Source of the DNA: Intrasporangiaceae bacterium URHB0013
GTDB taxonomy: Bacteria; Actinomycetota; Actinomycetes; Actinomycetales; Dermatophilaceae
Length of the DNA: 64,000 nucleotides
Assembly (NCBI GenBank): GCA_000620545.1
Contig: JIBA01000004.1
Location: 1 to 64,000 of the forward strand
Reading direction: 5' to 3'
Shown here: one piece after another, positions 47,916-56,528 of the stretch
Layout: every line of letters begins with the position of its first letter
Position numbering within the stretch: the stretch's first letter is position 1
Position numbers and translations under genes: made by a program
Notes under the pieces: generated by a model
Database searches by the model: none
What the model saw: the letters and a program-made list of their open reading frames with translations, nothing else
Told to the model about the DNA's origin: nothing

Positions 47916-49136
47916 CTAGGCGTTGACGGACGGAGTCGGGCCGGCGCCGTGCGTGGTGCCCGGCGGCAGGGCGGCATACGACGTGTCGGGCGTCGGCGCG
48001 ATCGCGGCCGGGGCGTTGGCGGCGGGCAGCTCGATGGTGAACGTCGACCCCCGTCCCGGCTCGGACCACACCGACACGCTGCCGCCGTGGTTGTCGGCGA
48101 CGTGCTTGACGATGGCCAGGCCGAGTCCCGTGCCGCCGGTGGCGCGCGAACGGGCGGTGTCGACGCGGTAGAAGCGTTCGAAGATGCGCTCCTGCTCCTC
48201 GGGCGCGATGCCGAGGCCCTGGTCCGTGACGGAGACGTCGACGACGCCGGGGCGACTCCGACGCACCATGATGCCGACCCGGGTCCCGGTGTCGGAGTAG
48301 GCGACGGCGTTGCCGACGAGGTTCGTGATCGCGGTGGTCACGAGCTCGGCGTCGCCCCACACCTCGCACCCCTCGTCGACAGCCGTGACGAGCTCGATGC
48401 GATGCTCGTCGGCGATGAGGCGACTGCGGTCTGCGGCGTCTCGGGCGCACGCGCCCACGTCGATGAGCGCTGGGTCCTTGACGACGTCGGCCCCCTGCAG
48501 GCGCGACAGCTCGACGATCTCCTTGACGAGGCGGGTCAACCGGTCGGACTCGACGCTGATCCTCCTCGCGAATCGAGCCACCGCCTCCGGGTCGTCGTGG
48601 GCGTCGAGGACGGCCTCGGCGAGCAGCGAGATGCCGCCGACCGGGGTCTTGAGCTCGTGGCTGACGTTGGCGAGGAAGTCTCGGCGGATCTCCTCCACGC
48701 GGGCGGCCCGGGAGCGGTCCTCGACGAGGAGCAGGACGTGGTCGGCTCCGAGCGGCGCGACCCGGGCCGCCACGACGAGGCGGCCGTCCCCGAGGCCCTT
48801 CTGCAGCGCGAGCTCGGCCTCCCGGATCACGCCGTCGCGACGCACCGCCCGAGCGAGGTGGAGCAGCTCCGGGTGGACGAGCTCCTGGCCGCGCACCAGT
48901 CCCTGGGCGACGGCGGCGGGCGAGTTGTTGACGACCCGGTCGGAGGAGTCGACGAGGATGCCGCTCGAGCGCAGCACCGCGATGACCTCGCCGACGCCGG
49001 GCGGCAGGGACGGTTCGGAGGCGGGTGGCGACTCGGCCGCCGTCGAACGGTCCGACAGCCGCACGGCCACCATCGCCACGCCGCCCAGGGCCAGGCCGGC
49101 GATGCCACCGAGCGTTGCCGCTGTCGTCGGGTCCAC
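47916..49136 (-). CDS. senX3: Sensor histidine kinase (SenX3 type)
   Basis: A 406-residue membrane kinase. An N-terminal helix (GGIAGLALGGVAMVAV), a PAS-like region (about 45-140), the HisKA domain with His160 in SHELKTPVGG, and an HATPase domain with NLVGNAVAYS and GGTGLGLAIV follow. Start is GTG 49136, with TACGCT seven bases upstream; ATG 49154 is the alternative. It senses phosphate status, probably through PhoU and the Pst system. Confidence 0.93.
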   Translation of the reverse strand: MDPTTAATLGGIAGLALGGVAMVAVRLSDRSTAAESPPASEPSLPPGVGEVIAVLRSSGILVDSSDRVVNNSPAAVAQGLVRGQELVHPELLHLARAVRRDGVIREAELALQKGLGDGRLVVAARVAPLGADHVLLLVEDRSRAARVEEIRRDFLANVSHELKTPVGGISLLAEAVLDAHDDPEAVARFARRISVESDRLTRLVKEIVELSRLQGADVVKDPALIDVGACARDAADRSRLIADEHRIELVTAVDEGCEVWGDAELVTTAITNLVGNAVAYSDTGTRVGIMVRRSRPGVVDVSVTDQGLGIAPEEQERIFERFYRVDTARSRATGGTGLGLAIVKHVADNHGGSVSVWSEPGRGSTFTIELPAANAPAAIAPTPDTSYAALPPGTTHGAGPTPSVNA

Positions 49137-49143
49137 GACACTC

Positions 49144-49149
49144 AGCGTA
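49144..49149 (-). promoter_or_regulatory. -10 box TACGCT of leaderless senX3
   Basis: On the minus strand TACGCT, then GAGTGTC, then GTG 49136. Confidence 0.55.
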
Positions 49150-49208
49150 CGCATCACCGCGGGACGGTCGGACCACGCGCGGCACGCTCGTGCGCAGTCG
49201 AACCCAGT

Positions 49209-49241
49209 GTTCACCTTCGCGTCCCCACCCATTCACGAAGT
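49209..49241 (+). promoter_or_regulatory. Candidate PHO box between senX3 and phoU
   Basis: Three 11-bp units in register begin GTTCACC (49209), CGTCCCC (49220) and ATTCACG (49231), matching the GTTCACC-type direct repeats bound by PhoP/RegX3 in actinobacteria. It lies between divergent senX3 and phoU. Confidence 0.5.
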
Positions 49242-49391
49242 CCTGCCAGCCTCTGCACCAGCGGGTGACGTGCCGCCCCGTTCGGCCTGCCGGCCCGCAC
49301 CTCCGGGTGGGAGGCTGGCCCGAGGCCGCTCCGCTGTACGACCGCCCGCGGGCACGACGACGACGCACGACCGGCAACTGACAGGAAGACC

Positions 49392-50105
49392 ATGCGCGAC
49401 CAGTTCCACGAGGACCTCGACACGATCTCCGACCAGCTCGTCGAGCTGACCCGGCTCGCGGGGTCGGCCATCTCACGGGCCACGACCGCCCTGCTCGACG
49501 CCGACGTCCACCTGGCCGAGTCCGTCATCGAGGCCGACCGCAAGCTCGACGACATCCGCATCGAGCTCGACGAGCGCTCGATCGACCTGCTCGCCCGGCA
49601 GCAGCCCGTGGCCACCGACCTGCGGATCGTCGTGACGGCGATGCACATGAGCTCGGACCTCGAGCGCATGGGTGACCTCGCCCGTCACGTGGCCAAGGTG
49701 GCCCGCCTGCGCACGCCCGACTCCGCGGTGCCGCCGGAGCTGCGCTCCCACATCCTGCAGATGGGCCAGGTCGCCGAAGCCATCGTGGCCAAGTGCGGGT
49801 CGATCATCGCGAGCAAGGACGTCGCCGCGGCCGTCGCGCTCGAGAAGGACGACGACGCGATGGACGACCTCCATCGTGAGCTCTTCGCGGCGCTGCTCGA
49901 CGAGAACACCTCGTGGTCCCGCAGCGCGATCCTCGACCTGACGCTCGTGGGCCGCTACTACGAGCGCTTCGCCGACCACGCCGTGTCGGTGGCCCGCCGC
50001 GTCATCTACCTCGTCACCGGTGAGTACGACCAGACGGTCGACCACGAGGACGAGGAGGACGAGGAGACCGTCGCGTCGCTCGAGAGCGGCCCCGCCACCG
50101 CCTGA
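49392..50105 (+). CDS. phoU: Phosphate signalling protein PhoU
   Basis: A 237-residue protein of two three-helix PhoU repeats (first about 1-110, second about 115-215), with HMSSDLERMGDLARHVAK and YYERFADHAVSVARR. It links the phosphate transporter to the SenX3-RegX3 kinase and lowers the response when phosphate is plentiful. The ATG follows CAGGAAGACC. An acidic tail of about 20 residues ends the protein. The repeat array begins ten bases after its stop. Confidence 0.95.
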   Translation: MRDQFHEDLDTISDQLVELTRLAGSAISRATTALLDADVHLAESVIEADRKLDDIRIELDERSIDLLARQQPVATDLRIVVTAMHMSSDLERMGDLARHVAKVARLRTPDSAVPPELRSHILQMGQVAEAIVAKCGSIIASKDVAAAVALEKDDDAMDDLHRELFAALLDENTSWSRSAILDLTLVGRYYERFADHAVSVARRVIYLVTGEYDQTVDHEDEEDEETVASLESGPATA

Positions 50106-50114
50106 CCCCCCACC

Positions 50115-50316
50115 GTCGAGAGGCCAAAGTTCGCGGCCTCGGCGCAGTCGAAAGGCCAAAGTTCGCGGCCTCCGCGCAGTCGAAAGGCCACAGTTTGGGG
50201 CCTCCGCGCAGTCGAAAGGCCACTCCCCGCGGCCTCGGCGCAGTCGAAGGGCCACTTCTCGCGACGAGAAGTGGCCCTTCGACTGCGGGTCAGGCCACGA
50301 ACTCTGGCCCTTCGAC
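50115..50316. repeat. 32-bp hairpin repeat array A at the phoU/gpmA convergent junction
   Basis: Four direct units begin at 50115, 50147, 50179 and 50211, each 32 bp starting GTCGA(G/A)AGGCC and ending GGCCTC(C/G)GCGCA. A fifth, at 50243, merges into a perfect palindrome (50243-50283). Beyond it an inverted copy spans 50293-50316. Most units contain an inverted core GAGGCC / GGCCTC or AGGCC / GGCCT around a 9-nt loop. The same unit forms array B at 62211-62402 in the opposite orientation. Confidence 0.9.
50243..50283. terminator. Perfect 19-bp palindrome inside array A
   Basis: Arms of 19 bp (50243-50261 and 50265-50283, beginning GTCGAAGGGCC) with a 3-nt loop CGA. It sits between convergent phoU and gpmA and should stop both transcripts. 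Confidence 0.7.
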
Positions 50317-50345
50317 GGTTAAGGAAACGCGGTAGGCGCGCTCGG

Positions 50346-51089
50346 TCAGCGGCCCTGGTTGGCGACGGCCTCGGCGGCGGCGCGAGCGGCCTCAGGGTCG
50401 AGGTAGCGCCCACCCCGCGTCACGGGACGGAACGCCTCGTCGAGCTCGTAGACGAGCGGCATACCCGTGGGGATGTTGAGGCCGGCGATGGCGTCGTCCG
50501 AGATGTCGTCGAGCGTCTTGACGAGAGCGCGCAGCGAGTTGCCGTGGGCGGCGACCATGACGGTCAGGCCGTCCGCGAGGTCCGTCTGGATCTCGTTCTC
50601 CCAGTACGGCATCAGCCGGGTCACGACGTCCTTGAGGCACTCCGTCGCGGGCATCGCGGCGCCCAGTCCGGCGTAGCGGGCATCGCCGTGCTGCGAGAAC
50701 TCGTCGTCCTCCGCGATGGGGGGCGGCGGCACGTCGTAGGAGCGGCGCCACTCCATGAACCTTTCCTCGCCGAACTGCTCGAGGGTCTGCTTCTTGTTCT
50801 TGCCCTGTAGCGCGCCGTAGTGGCGCTCGTTGAGGCGCCAGTCCCGCTTGACCGGGATCCAGTGACGGTCGGCGGCATCGAGCGAGAGGTTTGCGGTCGT
50901 GATGGCCCGACGCAGCAGCGACGTGTGCACGATGTCCGGCAGGATGCCGGCCTCCTTGAGCTGCTCGCCGGCGCGCAGGCCCTCGGCGCGGCCCTTGTCG
51001 GTGAGGTCGACGTCGACCCATCCGGTGAAGAGGTTCTTGGCGTTCCAGTCGCTTTCGCCATGACGGACGAGGACGAGCGTGTAGGTCAT
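50346..51089 (-). CDS. gpmA: 2,3-bisphosphoglycerate-dependent phosphoglycerate mutase
   Basis: A 247-residue glycolytic enzyme. The phosphohistidine motif is VRHGESDWN with His10, and later [10 protein letters not shown] has the second histidine. TRLMPYW and [12 protein letters not shown] are typical. ATG 51089 has TAGGCT six bases upstream, so it is probably leaderless. Its order next to ybjN and mshA follows M. tuberculosis gpm1. Confidence 0.95.
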   Translation of the reverse strand: MTYTLVLVRHGESDWNAKNLFTGWVDVDLTDKGRAEGLRAGEQLKEAGILPDIVHTSLLRRAITTANLSLDAADRHWIPVKRDWRLNERHYGALQGKNKKQTLEQFGEERFMEWRRSYDVPPPPIAEDDEFSQHGDARYAGLGAAMPATECLKDVVTRLMPYWENEIQTDLADGLTVMVAAHGNSLRALVKTLDDISDDAIAGLNIPTGMPLVYELDEAFRPVTRGGRYLDPEAARAAAEAVANQGR

Positions 51090-51095
51090 GACGCC

Positions 51096-51101
51096 AGCCT
51101 A
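51096..51101 (-). promoter_or_regulatory. -10 box TAGGCT of leaderless gpmA
   Basis: On the minus strand TAGGCT, then GGCGTC, then ATG 51089. Confidence 0.6.
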
Positions 51102-51112
51102 TCGACGGCCGT

Positions 51113-51667
51113 TCACGCCTCCGAGCCGTCGTCCAGCAGGTGTCTGAAGGCGTCGAGGTTGCGGGTGGACTCGCCCCGCGACACCCGCCACGCCCACTCC
51201 TTGCGCATCGAGCCGAGGAAGCCGAGCGCGAGCAGCTCGTTGAACACGTCGTCACTGGCGGAGAGCACGATGCCGAACAGCTGGTCGAGGTGCTCGGGCT
51301 CGACCGCGACGGTCGGGACCTCACCGCGCAGGTAGACGTCGCCGTCCGTGTCGATGGCGTAGGCCACCCCCTGCAGGCGCAGGTTCTTGCGGAGCAAGGT
51401 GCGGTAGAAGGCCTCGTGGTTCTCGTCGGGGTTGCGGATGACGAAGGCGCTGAGACTCGTCGTCCGGTCACGCACGAGCACCGAGACCACCGTCTTGAGC
51501 TTCTTGTCGCCGGGCAGGGTGACGACGTACTCCCCCGGGCGCCCGCCGAGCTCCCAGTCCAGACCGACGGAGCCCAGGTATGCCGTCAGGCGTGCCTCCG
51601 CAGCCACGCCGGGGGACGTGGACGGCGAGCTCCACTCCCCGGGGGTGTCGTCCTGCAGGGCGCTCAC
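51113..51667 (-). CDS. YbjN-domain protein
   Basis: A 184-residue protein with the YbjN fold of type III secretion chaperone-like proteins ([40 protein letters not shown]). The GTG at 51667 overlaps the mshA stop by GTGA. The same pairing occurs in M. tuberculosis (Rv0486-Rv0487). A regulatory or chaperone role is possible; function unproven. Confidence 0.87.
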   Translation of the reverse strand: MSALQDDTPGEWSSPSTSPGVAAEARLTAYLGSVGLDWELGGRPGEYVVTLPGDKKLKTVVSVLVRDRTTSLSAFVIRNPDENHEAFYRTLLRKNLRLQGVAYAIDTDGDVYLRGEVPTVAVEPEHLDQLFGIVLSASDDVFNELLALGFLGSMRKEWAWRVSRGESTRNLDAFRHLLDDGSEA

Positions 51668-52977
51668 GGGATCACCGCGGTCGGGACTCCGACGAGGCTC
51701 TGGCCCTCGTCGATGGACGGCTCGGCCGTGCCGTTGGCCCGTTCGCGGATCGCCTGCCGGTAGACCTCGAGGAGACGGTCGGTGGTCGCGGCCCAGCCGA
51801 ACTGTGCGGCGTGCGCGACCGCGGCCGACCCCAGCTCCAGCCGACGGGAGTCGTCGCGCAGCAGGGACTCGACCGCGTCGGTCCAGTCGGGGGTCGCATG
51901 GCCGTCGACGAGGATGCCCGCGTCACCGACCGCGGTCGGCAGGCCGCCGACGTGCGCCGCGACGACGGGCGTGCCGCACGCCTGCGCCTCGATGGCGACG
52001 AGACCGAAGGACTCCGAGTGGCTGGGCACGAGGACGAGGTCGGCGGCGCGGTACCACTGCGCGAGCACCTGACGCTCGACCGGCTGCACGAAACGGACGA
52101 CGTCGTCGATGCCGAGCGTGCGCGCGAGCTCCTCGAGCTGGTGCGGCCGGGTGAGGCCGCTGCCGCTCGGCCCGCCGAGCACGGCGACGGTCAGGCGTTC
52201 GCCGCGCGACGGGTCGCGGCGAAGCAGCTCCCCGGCGACCCGGAGCAGGAGGTCGGGGGCCTTGAGCGGCTGGATCCGGCCGACGAAGAGAAGGAGCTCC
52301 CCGTGGATGGGCAGTCCCAGCGCGTGGCGGGCGGCGCCCCGGTCGCCGGGCGTGAAGGTCGAGAGGTCCACACCCGGAGGGACGACGGACACCTTGGCGG
52401 GCGGGGCGGCATACAGGTCGATGAGCTCATGGGCCTCGTCGTCGGTGTTGGCGATGAGGCGGTCGGCTGCCTCCACGACCTGGACCTCACCGATCTCGCG
52501 ACCCCGCGGTTCGGGCGGGTCGCCCTCGGCCAGGTGGAGGTTCTTCACCCGCGCCATCGTGTGCATCGTGTGCACGAGCGCGACGCGCCACCGGTCGGCC
52601 GCGAGCCAGCCCACCTGCCCCGAGAGCCAGTAGTGCGAGTGGACGAGGTCGTAGTGGTCCTCCGGAACCGAGAGCCCGGCCTGCATGATCCCGGCGGAGA
52701 AGGCGCACAGCTGGCCGGGGAGGTCCTCCTTCGCCAGACCCTCGTAAGGGCCAGCGGTCACGTGGCGCACGCGGACGCCCGGGACGGGGTCGACCTCGAT
52801 CGGTGTCGCACCGGTGGTGCGGCGGGTGAAGATGTCGACCTCGATACCGCGCCCGGCGAGCTCCTTGGCGGTCTCGGCGACATAGACGTTGAGGCCACCG
52901 GCGTCGCCGGTGCCCGGCTGCTCCAGGGGCGAGGTGTGCACGCTGATCATCGCCACACGTCGCGGATCATCCGTCAT
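51664..52977 (-). CDS. mshA: D-inositol-3-phosphate glycosyltransferase (mycothiol synthesis)
   Basis: A 437-residue GT4 enzyme that transfers N-acetylglucosamine to inositol 3-phosphate, first step of mycothiol synthesis. The N-lobe has [20 protein letters not shown] and [14 protein letters not shown]; the C-lobe has [38 protein letters not shown] 52977 follows AAGGGA. Co-transcribed with the YbjN gene. It fits the MscR gene at 41830 in showing a mycothiol-using cell. Confidence 0.94.
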   Translation of the reverse strand: MTDDPRRVAMISVHTSPLEQPGTGDAGGLNVYVAETAKELAGRGIEVDIFTRRTTGATPIEVDPVPGVRVRHVTAGPYEGLAKEDLPGQLCAFSAGIMQAGLSVPEDHYDLVHSHYWLSGQVGWLAADRWRVALVHTMHTMARVKNLHLAEGDPPEPRGREIGEVQVVEAADRLIANTDDEAHELIDLYAAPPAKVSVVPPGVDLSTFTPGDRGAARHALGLPIHGELLLFVGRIQPLKAPDLLLRVAGELLRRDPSRGERLTVAVLGGPSGSGLTRPHQLEELARTLGIDDVVRFVQPVERQVLAQWYRAADLVLVPSHSESFGLVAIEAQACGTPVVAAHVGGLPTAVGDAGILVDGHATPDWTDAVESLLRDDSRRLELGSAAVAHAAQFGWAATTDRLLEVYRQAIRERANGTAEPSIDEGQSLVGVPTAVIP

Positions 52978-53126
52978 CGGGATCCCTTCGTCCTGTCCGC
53001 TGCTCGTCGACACGGTCTTCCTCGACTCAACCACACGGGCGATCCGCTCTATTCCGACGTGGCGGGGTGACGCCGACAGGGCGGTGCGCGCACGGGAGGG
53101 TGGAGATCGCGGGGCAGCCGGCTGGC

Positions 53127-53132
53127 TAGGCT
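53127..53132 (+). promoter_or_regulatory. -10 box TAGGCT of a leaderless methyltransferase gene
   Basis: TAGGCT, then GCGGAG, then GTG 53139. Confidence 0.6.
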
Positions 53133-53138
53133 GCGGAG

Positions 53139-53939
53139 GTGTCCGCACGTCAGCGCCCCGTCGGCACGGTGACACGTGGGACGACGAACCCCAACCGGCT
53201 GCGCCGCTGCGACCGCTGGATCGCGGGGCCCCAGGCGTGGCGGCTGCGGCGCAGCCCGACTCCTCCGGTCGTCGTCGACCTCGGCTACGGCGCCTCGCCG
53301 ATCACCGCCGTCGAGCTGCACGACCGGCTCCGGCAGGTGCGCCGTGACGTCCAGGTCGTCGGCATCGAGATCGAGCCTGCCCGGGTGGCCGCCGGCAAGC
53401 CGCTGGAGCGCGACGGGCTCACCTTCCGGCTCGGCGGCTTCGAGGTGCCCCTCGACGACGGCGCGCGCCCCACCGTGGTGCGCGCCTTCAACGTGCTGCG
53501 GCAGTACGCCGAGGACGAGGTGCCCGAGGCCTGGGCCCACGTCCAGCAGCGACTGGGCCCGGACGGTCTGCTCGTCGACGGCACGTGCGACGAGGTCGGC
53601 CGACGTGCGTCATGGGTCGCAGTCGATGCCACGGGTCCCGTCAGCCTGACGATCTCGCTGCGGATGGGCGGTCTCGAACGTCCCTCGGAGGTGGCCGAGC
53701 GACTGCCCAAGTCGCTGATCCACCGCAACGTGCCGGGCGAACCGGTCCACGCCTTCCTCGTCGACCTCGACCGGGCCTGGGCGCGCAGCGCACCACAGTC
53801 GTCATGGGGGGCGCGCCAGCGCTTCCTGGCAGCCGTAGCCGAGGTCCGCGAGACGTGGCCACTGCTCGACGGGCCGTCGCGGTGGCGCCTCGGCGAGCTC
53901 ACGGTCGACTGGTCCGCGGTGGCACCCGCGGGCCACTGA
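53139..53939 (+). CDS. Class I SAM-dependent methyltransferase-like protein
   Basis: A 266-residue protein. The Rossmann motif [18 protein letters not shown] is at about 44-60, and the acidic second strand [11 protein letters not shown] follows. The rest ([20 protein letters not shown]) fits conserved actinobacterial methyltransferases of unknown substrate. Leaderless start at GTG 53139. It is divergent from mshA. Confidence 0.8.
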   Translation: MSARQRPVGTVTRGTTNPNRLRRCDRWIAGPQAWRLRRSPTPPVVVDLGYGASPITAVELHDRLRQVRRDVQVVGIEIEPARVAAGKPLERDGLTFRLGGFEVPLDDGARPTVVRAFNVLRQYAEDEVPEAWAHVQQRLGPDGLLVDGTCDEVGRRASWVAVDATGPVSLTISLRMGGLERPSEVAERLPKSLIHRNVPGEPVHAFLVDLDRAWARSAPQSSWGARQRFLAAVAEVRETWPLLDGPSRWRLGELTVDWSAVAPAGH

Positions 53940-54030
53940 GGCCCTCGTCAAGACGGCACGGACCAGCGCGGCATCGGACACCGAGAGGTACTCACAGGAA
54001 GCGCAGCCACCCGACGACCCTCGGGCCCGC

Positions 54031-54036
54031 TAGCAT
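54031..54036 (+). promoter_or_regulatory. -10 box TAGCAT of a leaderless MEDS gene
   Basis: TAGCAT, then CGGCACC, then ATG 54044. Confidence 0.6.
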
Positions 54037-54043
54037 CGGCACC

Positions 54044-55033
54044 ATGTCGCAGGGCGGCATGACCGCGTGGGGGCGGGGTCATGGGGTGAGTTTCTACACA
54101 CTCGACAGTGAGGGCTTCAGGACTGTCGCGCGATTCGTCGCGGACGGGTGGGACCAGGACGAGTGCGTCGTGGTCGTGGCTACGGCTCCCCACCGAGCCG
54201 CCCTGGACACCTTCCTCCGCGACCTCGGGTATGACCCCGCCGCCCGGGCAGCGGCCGGTCGCTACCTGACCCTGGACGCACAGGAGACGCTGGGCGAGCT
54301 CCTCGTCGACGGCCACGTGGACTCTGATCGCTTCATGCGGGGGCTCAGCGAGGTCGTGGTCGAGGCCACCGAGGCCGGGAGGCCGGTCCGGGCCTTCGGC
54401 GAGATGGTCGCCCTGCTCTGGCAGAACGGCCAGATCGACGAGGCCATCGAGCTCGAGGGGCTCTGGGACTTGCTGCTGCGCGTCCATGACTTCTCGCTCC
54501 TGTGCGCCTATCCCGCGGGCCCCTCTGACGGTGTCGAGCTCGTGGACGTCCGGCGCGTGTGCGACCTGCACACCGACCTGCACACCGACCTGCTGCCCAT
54601 CGGCGCACCGAGTTCGACCGAGGGCGCCCGGCTGACCGTGGGTCACGCCTGCTCCCGCGTCTACCTGCCGACAGGGGCGTCGGTGCCCGCGGCCCGACAC
54701 TTCGTCGTCGACGTGCTGCGCGCGTGGGGCCAGGAGGCCTTGACGGCGGACGCCGCGCTCATCGCCTCCGAGCTCGCGACCAACGCCCTGACCCACGCCG
54801 CCTCCCCGTTCCGTGTCGTCGTCGACCGGCAACGAGATGGGCTCCGGATCGGTGTCGAGGACGCGGCCGAGGCCCCGCTCGAGCGACGCGCCCCCTCGAC
54901 GGACGACATCAGCGGACGAGGAGTCGACATCGTGGCGGCCCTGTCGGAGCGGTGGGGCTCCAGCCCCGTGCCCGGCGGCAAGGTGGTGTGGGCCGAGCTG
55001 CGCCTCGCCCCGGTCGGGTCACGCGCAGGCTGA
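54044..55033 (+). CDS. MEDS sensory domain fused to RsbW-like HATPase (anti-sigma kinase type)
   Basis: A 329-residue signalling protein. Residues about 12-160 match the MEDS/DcmR sensory domain (HGVSFYTLDSEGF, FVADGWDQDECVVVVATAPH, FGEMVALLWQNGQIDEAIEL). Residues about 205-322 are an HATPase of the RsbW group with N-box ELATNALTHA (243-252) and SGRGVDIV (290-297). A short HTDLHTDL duplication lies in the linker. It probably regulates a stress sigma factor through an unlinked anti-anti-sigma. No partner gene adjoins. Confidence 0.85.
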   Translation: MSQGGMTAWGRGHGVSFYTLDSEGFRTVARFVADGWDQDECVVVVATAPHRAALDTFLRDLGYDPAARAAAGRYLTLDAQETLGELLVDGHVDSDRFMRGLSEVVVEATEAGRPVRAFGEMVALLWQNGQIDEAIELEGLWDLLLRVHDFSLLCAYPAGPSDGVELVDVRRVCDLHTDLHTDLLPIGAPSSTEGARLTVGHACSRVYLPTGASVPAARHFVVDVLRAWGQEALTADAALIASELATNALTHAASPFRVVVDRQRDGLRIGVEDAAEAPLERRAPSTDDISGRGVDIVAALSERWGSSPVPGGKVVWAELRLAPVGSRAG

Positions 55034-55068
55034 GCCTCGGACCCCGCTCGTCCTACCGACGACGGACA

Positions 55069-55103
55069 GACGGATGCCGCCGGGGGGCCCGGCGGCATCC
55101 GTC
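55069..55103. terminator. Bidirectional hairpin between the MEDS and cupin genes
   Basis: Perfect 13-bp arms (GACGGATGCCGCC, 55069-55081, and 55091-55103) with a 9-nt G/C loop lie between convergent genes. Confidence 0.8.
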
Positions 55104-55128
55104 GTCTGTCGCGTGGTGCTGGGCGTGC

Positions 55129-55593
55129 TCAGCGGACGTAGTCGTCCTGGAGTCGCTCGATGTCGGACTCGTCGAAGTGGCCGAAGCCGACCTCGAGGAG
55201 GCGGCCCGGGCGCTCGCCGGAGTTGCCCATGCGGTGGATCGAGTTGCGCGGAACCCAGACCGTCTCGCCCGGCTGGGCGCTCCACGTGCGCTCACCCACG
55301 GTGACGTCGATCGGCACGTCTAGCACCTGCCACATCTCGCCGCGGTGGTCGTGACGCTGGAGGGAGAGCCGGTGACCGGGCTGCACCGTGATGATCTTGA
55401 CGGTGACCTGCTCGTTGGAGACGAACTGCTGGAACTCGCCCCACGGCCGCTCGGCGACGAAGATGTCCTCGGTCGGGTTGCGGTTGCCCAGGTCGTACTC
55501 GTCTGCGGTGTGGCTGGGGGACGAGACGTGCTGGTGCTGGTGGGCGTCGAGCTCGTGGTCGACGACGGCAGCAGCAGGCTGCTGGTCGGACAT
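55129..55593 (-). CDS. Cupin protein, mannose-6-phosphate isomerase type II-like
   Basis: A 154-residue single cupin (ERPWGEFQQFV; GHRLSLQRHDHRGEMWQVL; VGFGHFDESDIERLQDDYVR), the C-terminal domain of bifunctional GDP-mannose pyrophosphorylase/isomerases, here as a stand-alone protein. A His-rich, Gln/Asp-rich N-terminal segment of about 30 residues precedes it. Probably isomerises mannose 6-phosphate for glycan precursor synthesis. Confidence 0.87.
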   Translation of the reverse strand: MSDQQPAAAVVDHELDAHQHQHVSSPSHTADEYDLGNRNPTEDIFVAERPWGEFQQFVSNEQVTVKIITVQPGHRLSLQRHDHRGEMWQVLDVPIDVTVGERTWSAQPGETVWVPRNSIHRMGNSGERPGRLLEVGFGHFDESDIERLQDDYVR

Positions 55594-55668
55594 GGTTCTC
55601 CTATCGGTTGTGAGTGCACCAGTGTGCCGTACGCCGCGGGCCCGACGTCACGAGCAGAGGCTGGAGGG

Positions 55669-55983
55669 TCACCACCCGGAGCTGGAGCGGCCTCCGAGGC
55701 CACGGACCTGGCGCAACGCCGGTCGCACGTCCGCGAGGTAGACGGCGGACGCCACGAAGGCGACCAGCCCGAAGAGGCTGAGCGGGTTGAAGAGCGTGAC
55801 GAACCCGATCGCGAGGGCGACACCGAGCAGCACGAGCCAGAAGGTACGCGTGCGCTTGCTCGCGGCGACGTAGGCCTTCTCGGGGTGGCGCAGCGCGTCG
55901 ACGAATGCGAAGACCTCGCACCCGAGGGCGACGACGCCGAGCACGAGGAGGATGACGCTCTGGAACCCCGAGTACAGCTGCAT
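55669..55983 (-). CDS. DUF2516 family membrane protein
   Basis: A 104-residue protein with two to three helices (SVILLVLGVVALGCEVFAFVD and WLVLLGVALAIGFVTLF), a conserved actinobacterial DUF2516 protein. In M. tuberculosis a similar small membrane protein lies near hbhA. ATG 55983 has TACGCT six bases upstream. Function unknown. Confidence 0.8.
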   Translation of the reverse strand: MQLYSGFQSVILLVLGVVALGCEVFAFVDALRHPEKAYVAASKRTRTFWLVLLGVALAIGFVTLFNPLSLFGLVAFVASAVYLADVRPALRQVRGLGGRSSSGW

Positions 55984-55989
55984 GGATGA

Positions 55990-55995
55990 AGCGTA
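55990..55995 (-). promoter_or_regulatory. -10 box TACGCT of the leaderless DUF2516 gene
   Basis: On the minus strand TACGCT, then TCATCC, then ATG 55983. Confidence 0.55.
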
Positions 55996-56069
55996 ACCCG
56001 GCGACAGGCGCCCGACCCCTCCCAGCAGGCTCCCAGAGTCGCGCTCGGTGGCGGCTCGCCCCGTCTCGG

Positions 56070-56495
56070 TCAGGCGTCGACGACGAGGGTGAAGGGACCG
56101 TCGTTGACCAGTGCGACCTGCATCATGGCGCCGAAGCGGCCCTGCTCGACCTCGATGCCCCTCCGCCGCAGTGCGTCGATGAGGGCGTCGACCAGCGGCT
56201 CGGCCACCGGTCCCGGTGCGGCTGCGCTCCACGAGGGACGACGGCCCTTGCGGGTGTCGGCGTGGAGCGTGAACTGGCTGACGACGAGAACGGGCGCCCC
56301 GGCGTCGCTGAGGCTCTGCTCGTCGCGCAGGATCCGCAGCTCGGCGATCTTGCGTGCCATCCGCTCGACCTGCTCGGGCCCGTCGTCGTGGGTGACACCG
56401 ACGAGCGCCAGCAGCCCGGGCCGGTCGATGGCGCCGACGACCTCGCCGTCCACCTCCACCCGAGCGCTCGTGACGCGCTGGAGCACTGCCCTCAT
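56070..56495 (-). CDS. dtd: D-aminoacyl-tRNA deacylase
   Basis: A 141-residue proofreading enzyme that removes D-amino acids from tRNA. It begins [17 protein letters not shown] and has the [16 protein letters not shown] motif, and ends [10 protein letters not shown] with the cis GP motif. It lies 33 bases after the asparaginase gene and is probably co-transcribed. Confidence 0.94.
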   Translation of the reverse strand: MRAVLQRVTSARVEVDGEVVGAIDRPGLLALVGVTHDDGPEQVERMARKIAELRILRDEQSLSDAGAPVLVVSQFTLHADTRKGRRPSWSAAAPGPVAEPLVDALIDALRRRGIEVEQGRFGAMMQVALVNDGPFTLVVDA

Positions 56496-56528
56496 GTCGC
56501 CATCACCGCGCCGAGGGGCTGGCCGGTC

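Noticed and set aside
50115-50316. CRISPR array
   Set aside because: The 32-bp period is the repeat itself; there are no spacers of independent sequence, no leader and no cas genes.
50006-50413. Open frame of 135 codons across array A, with repeated peptide units
   Set aside because: It exists only because the 32-bp repeats lack stops in that frame; there is no ribosome site or conserved sequence, and it lies antisense to the end of phoU.
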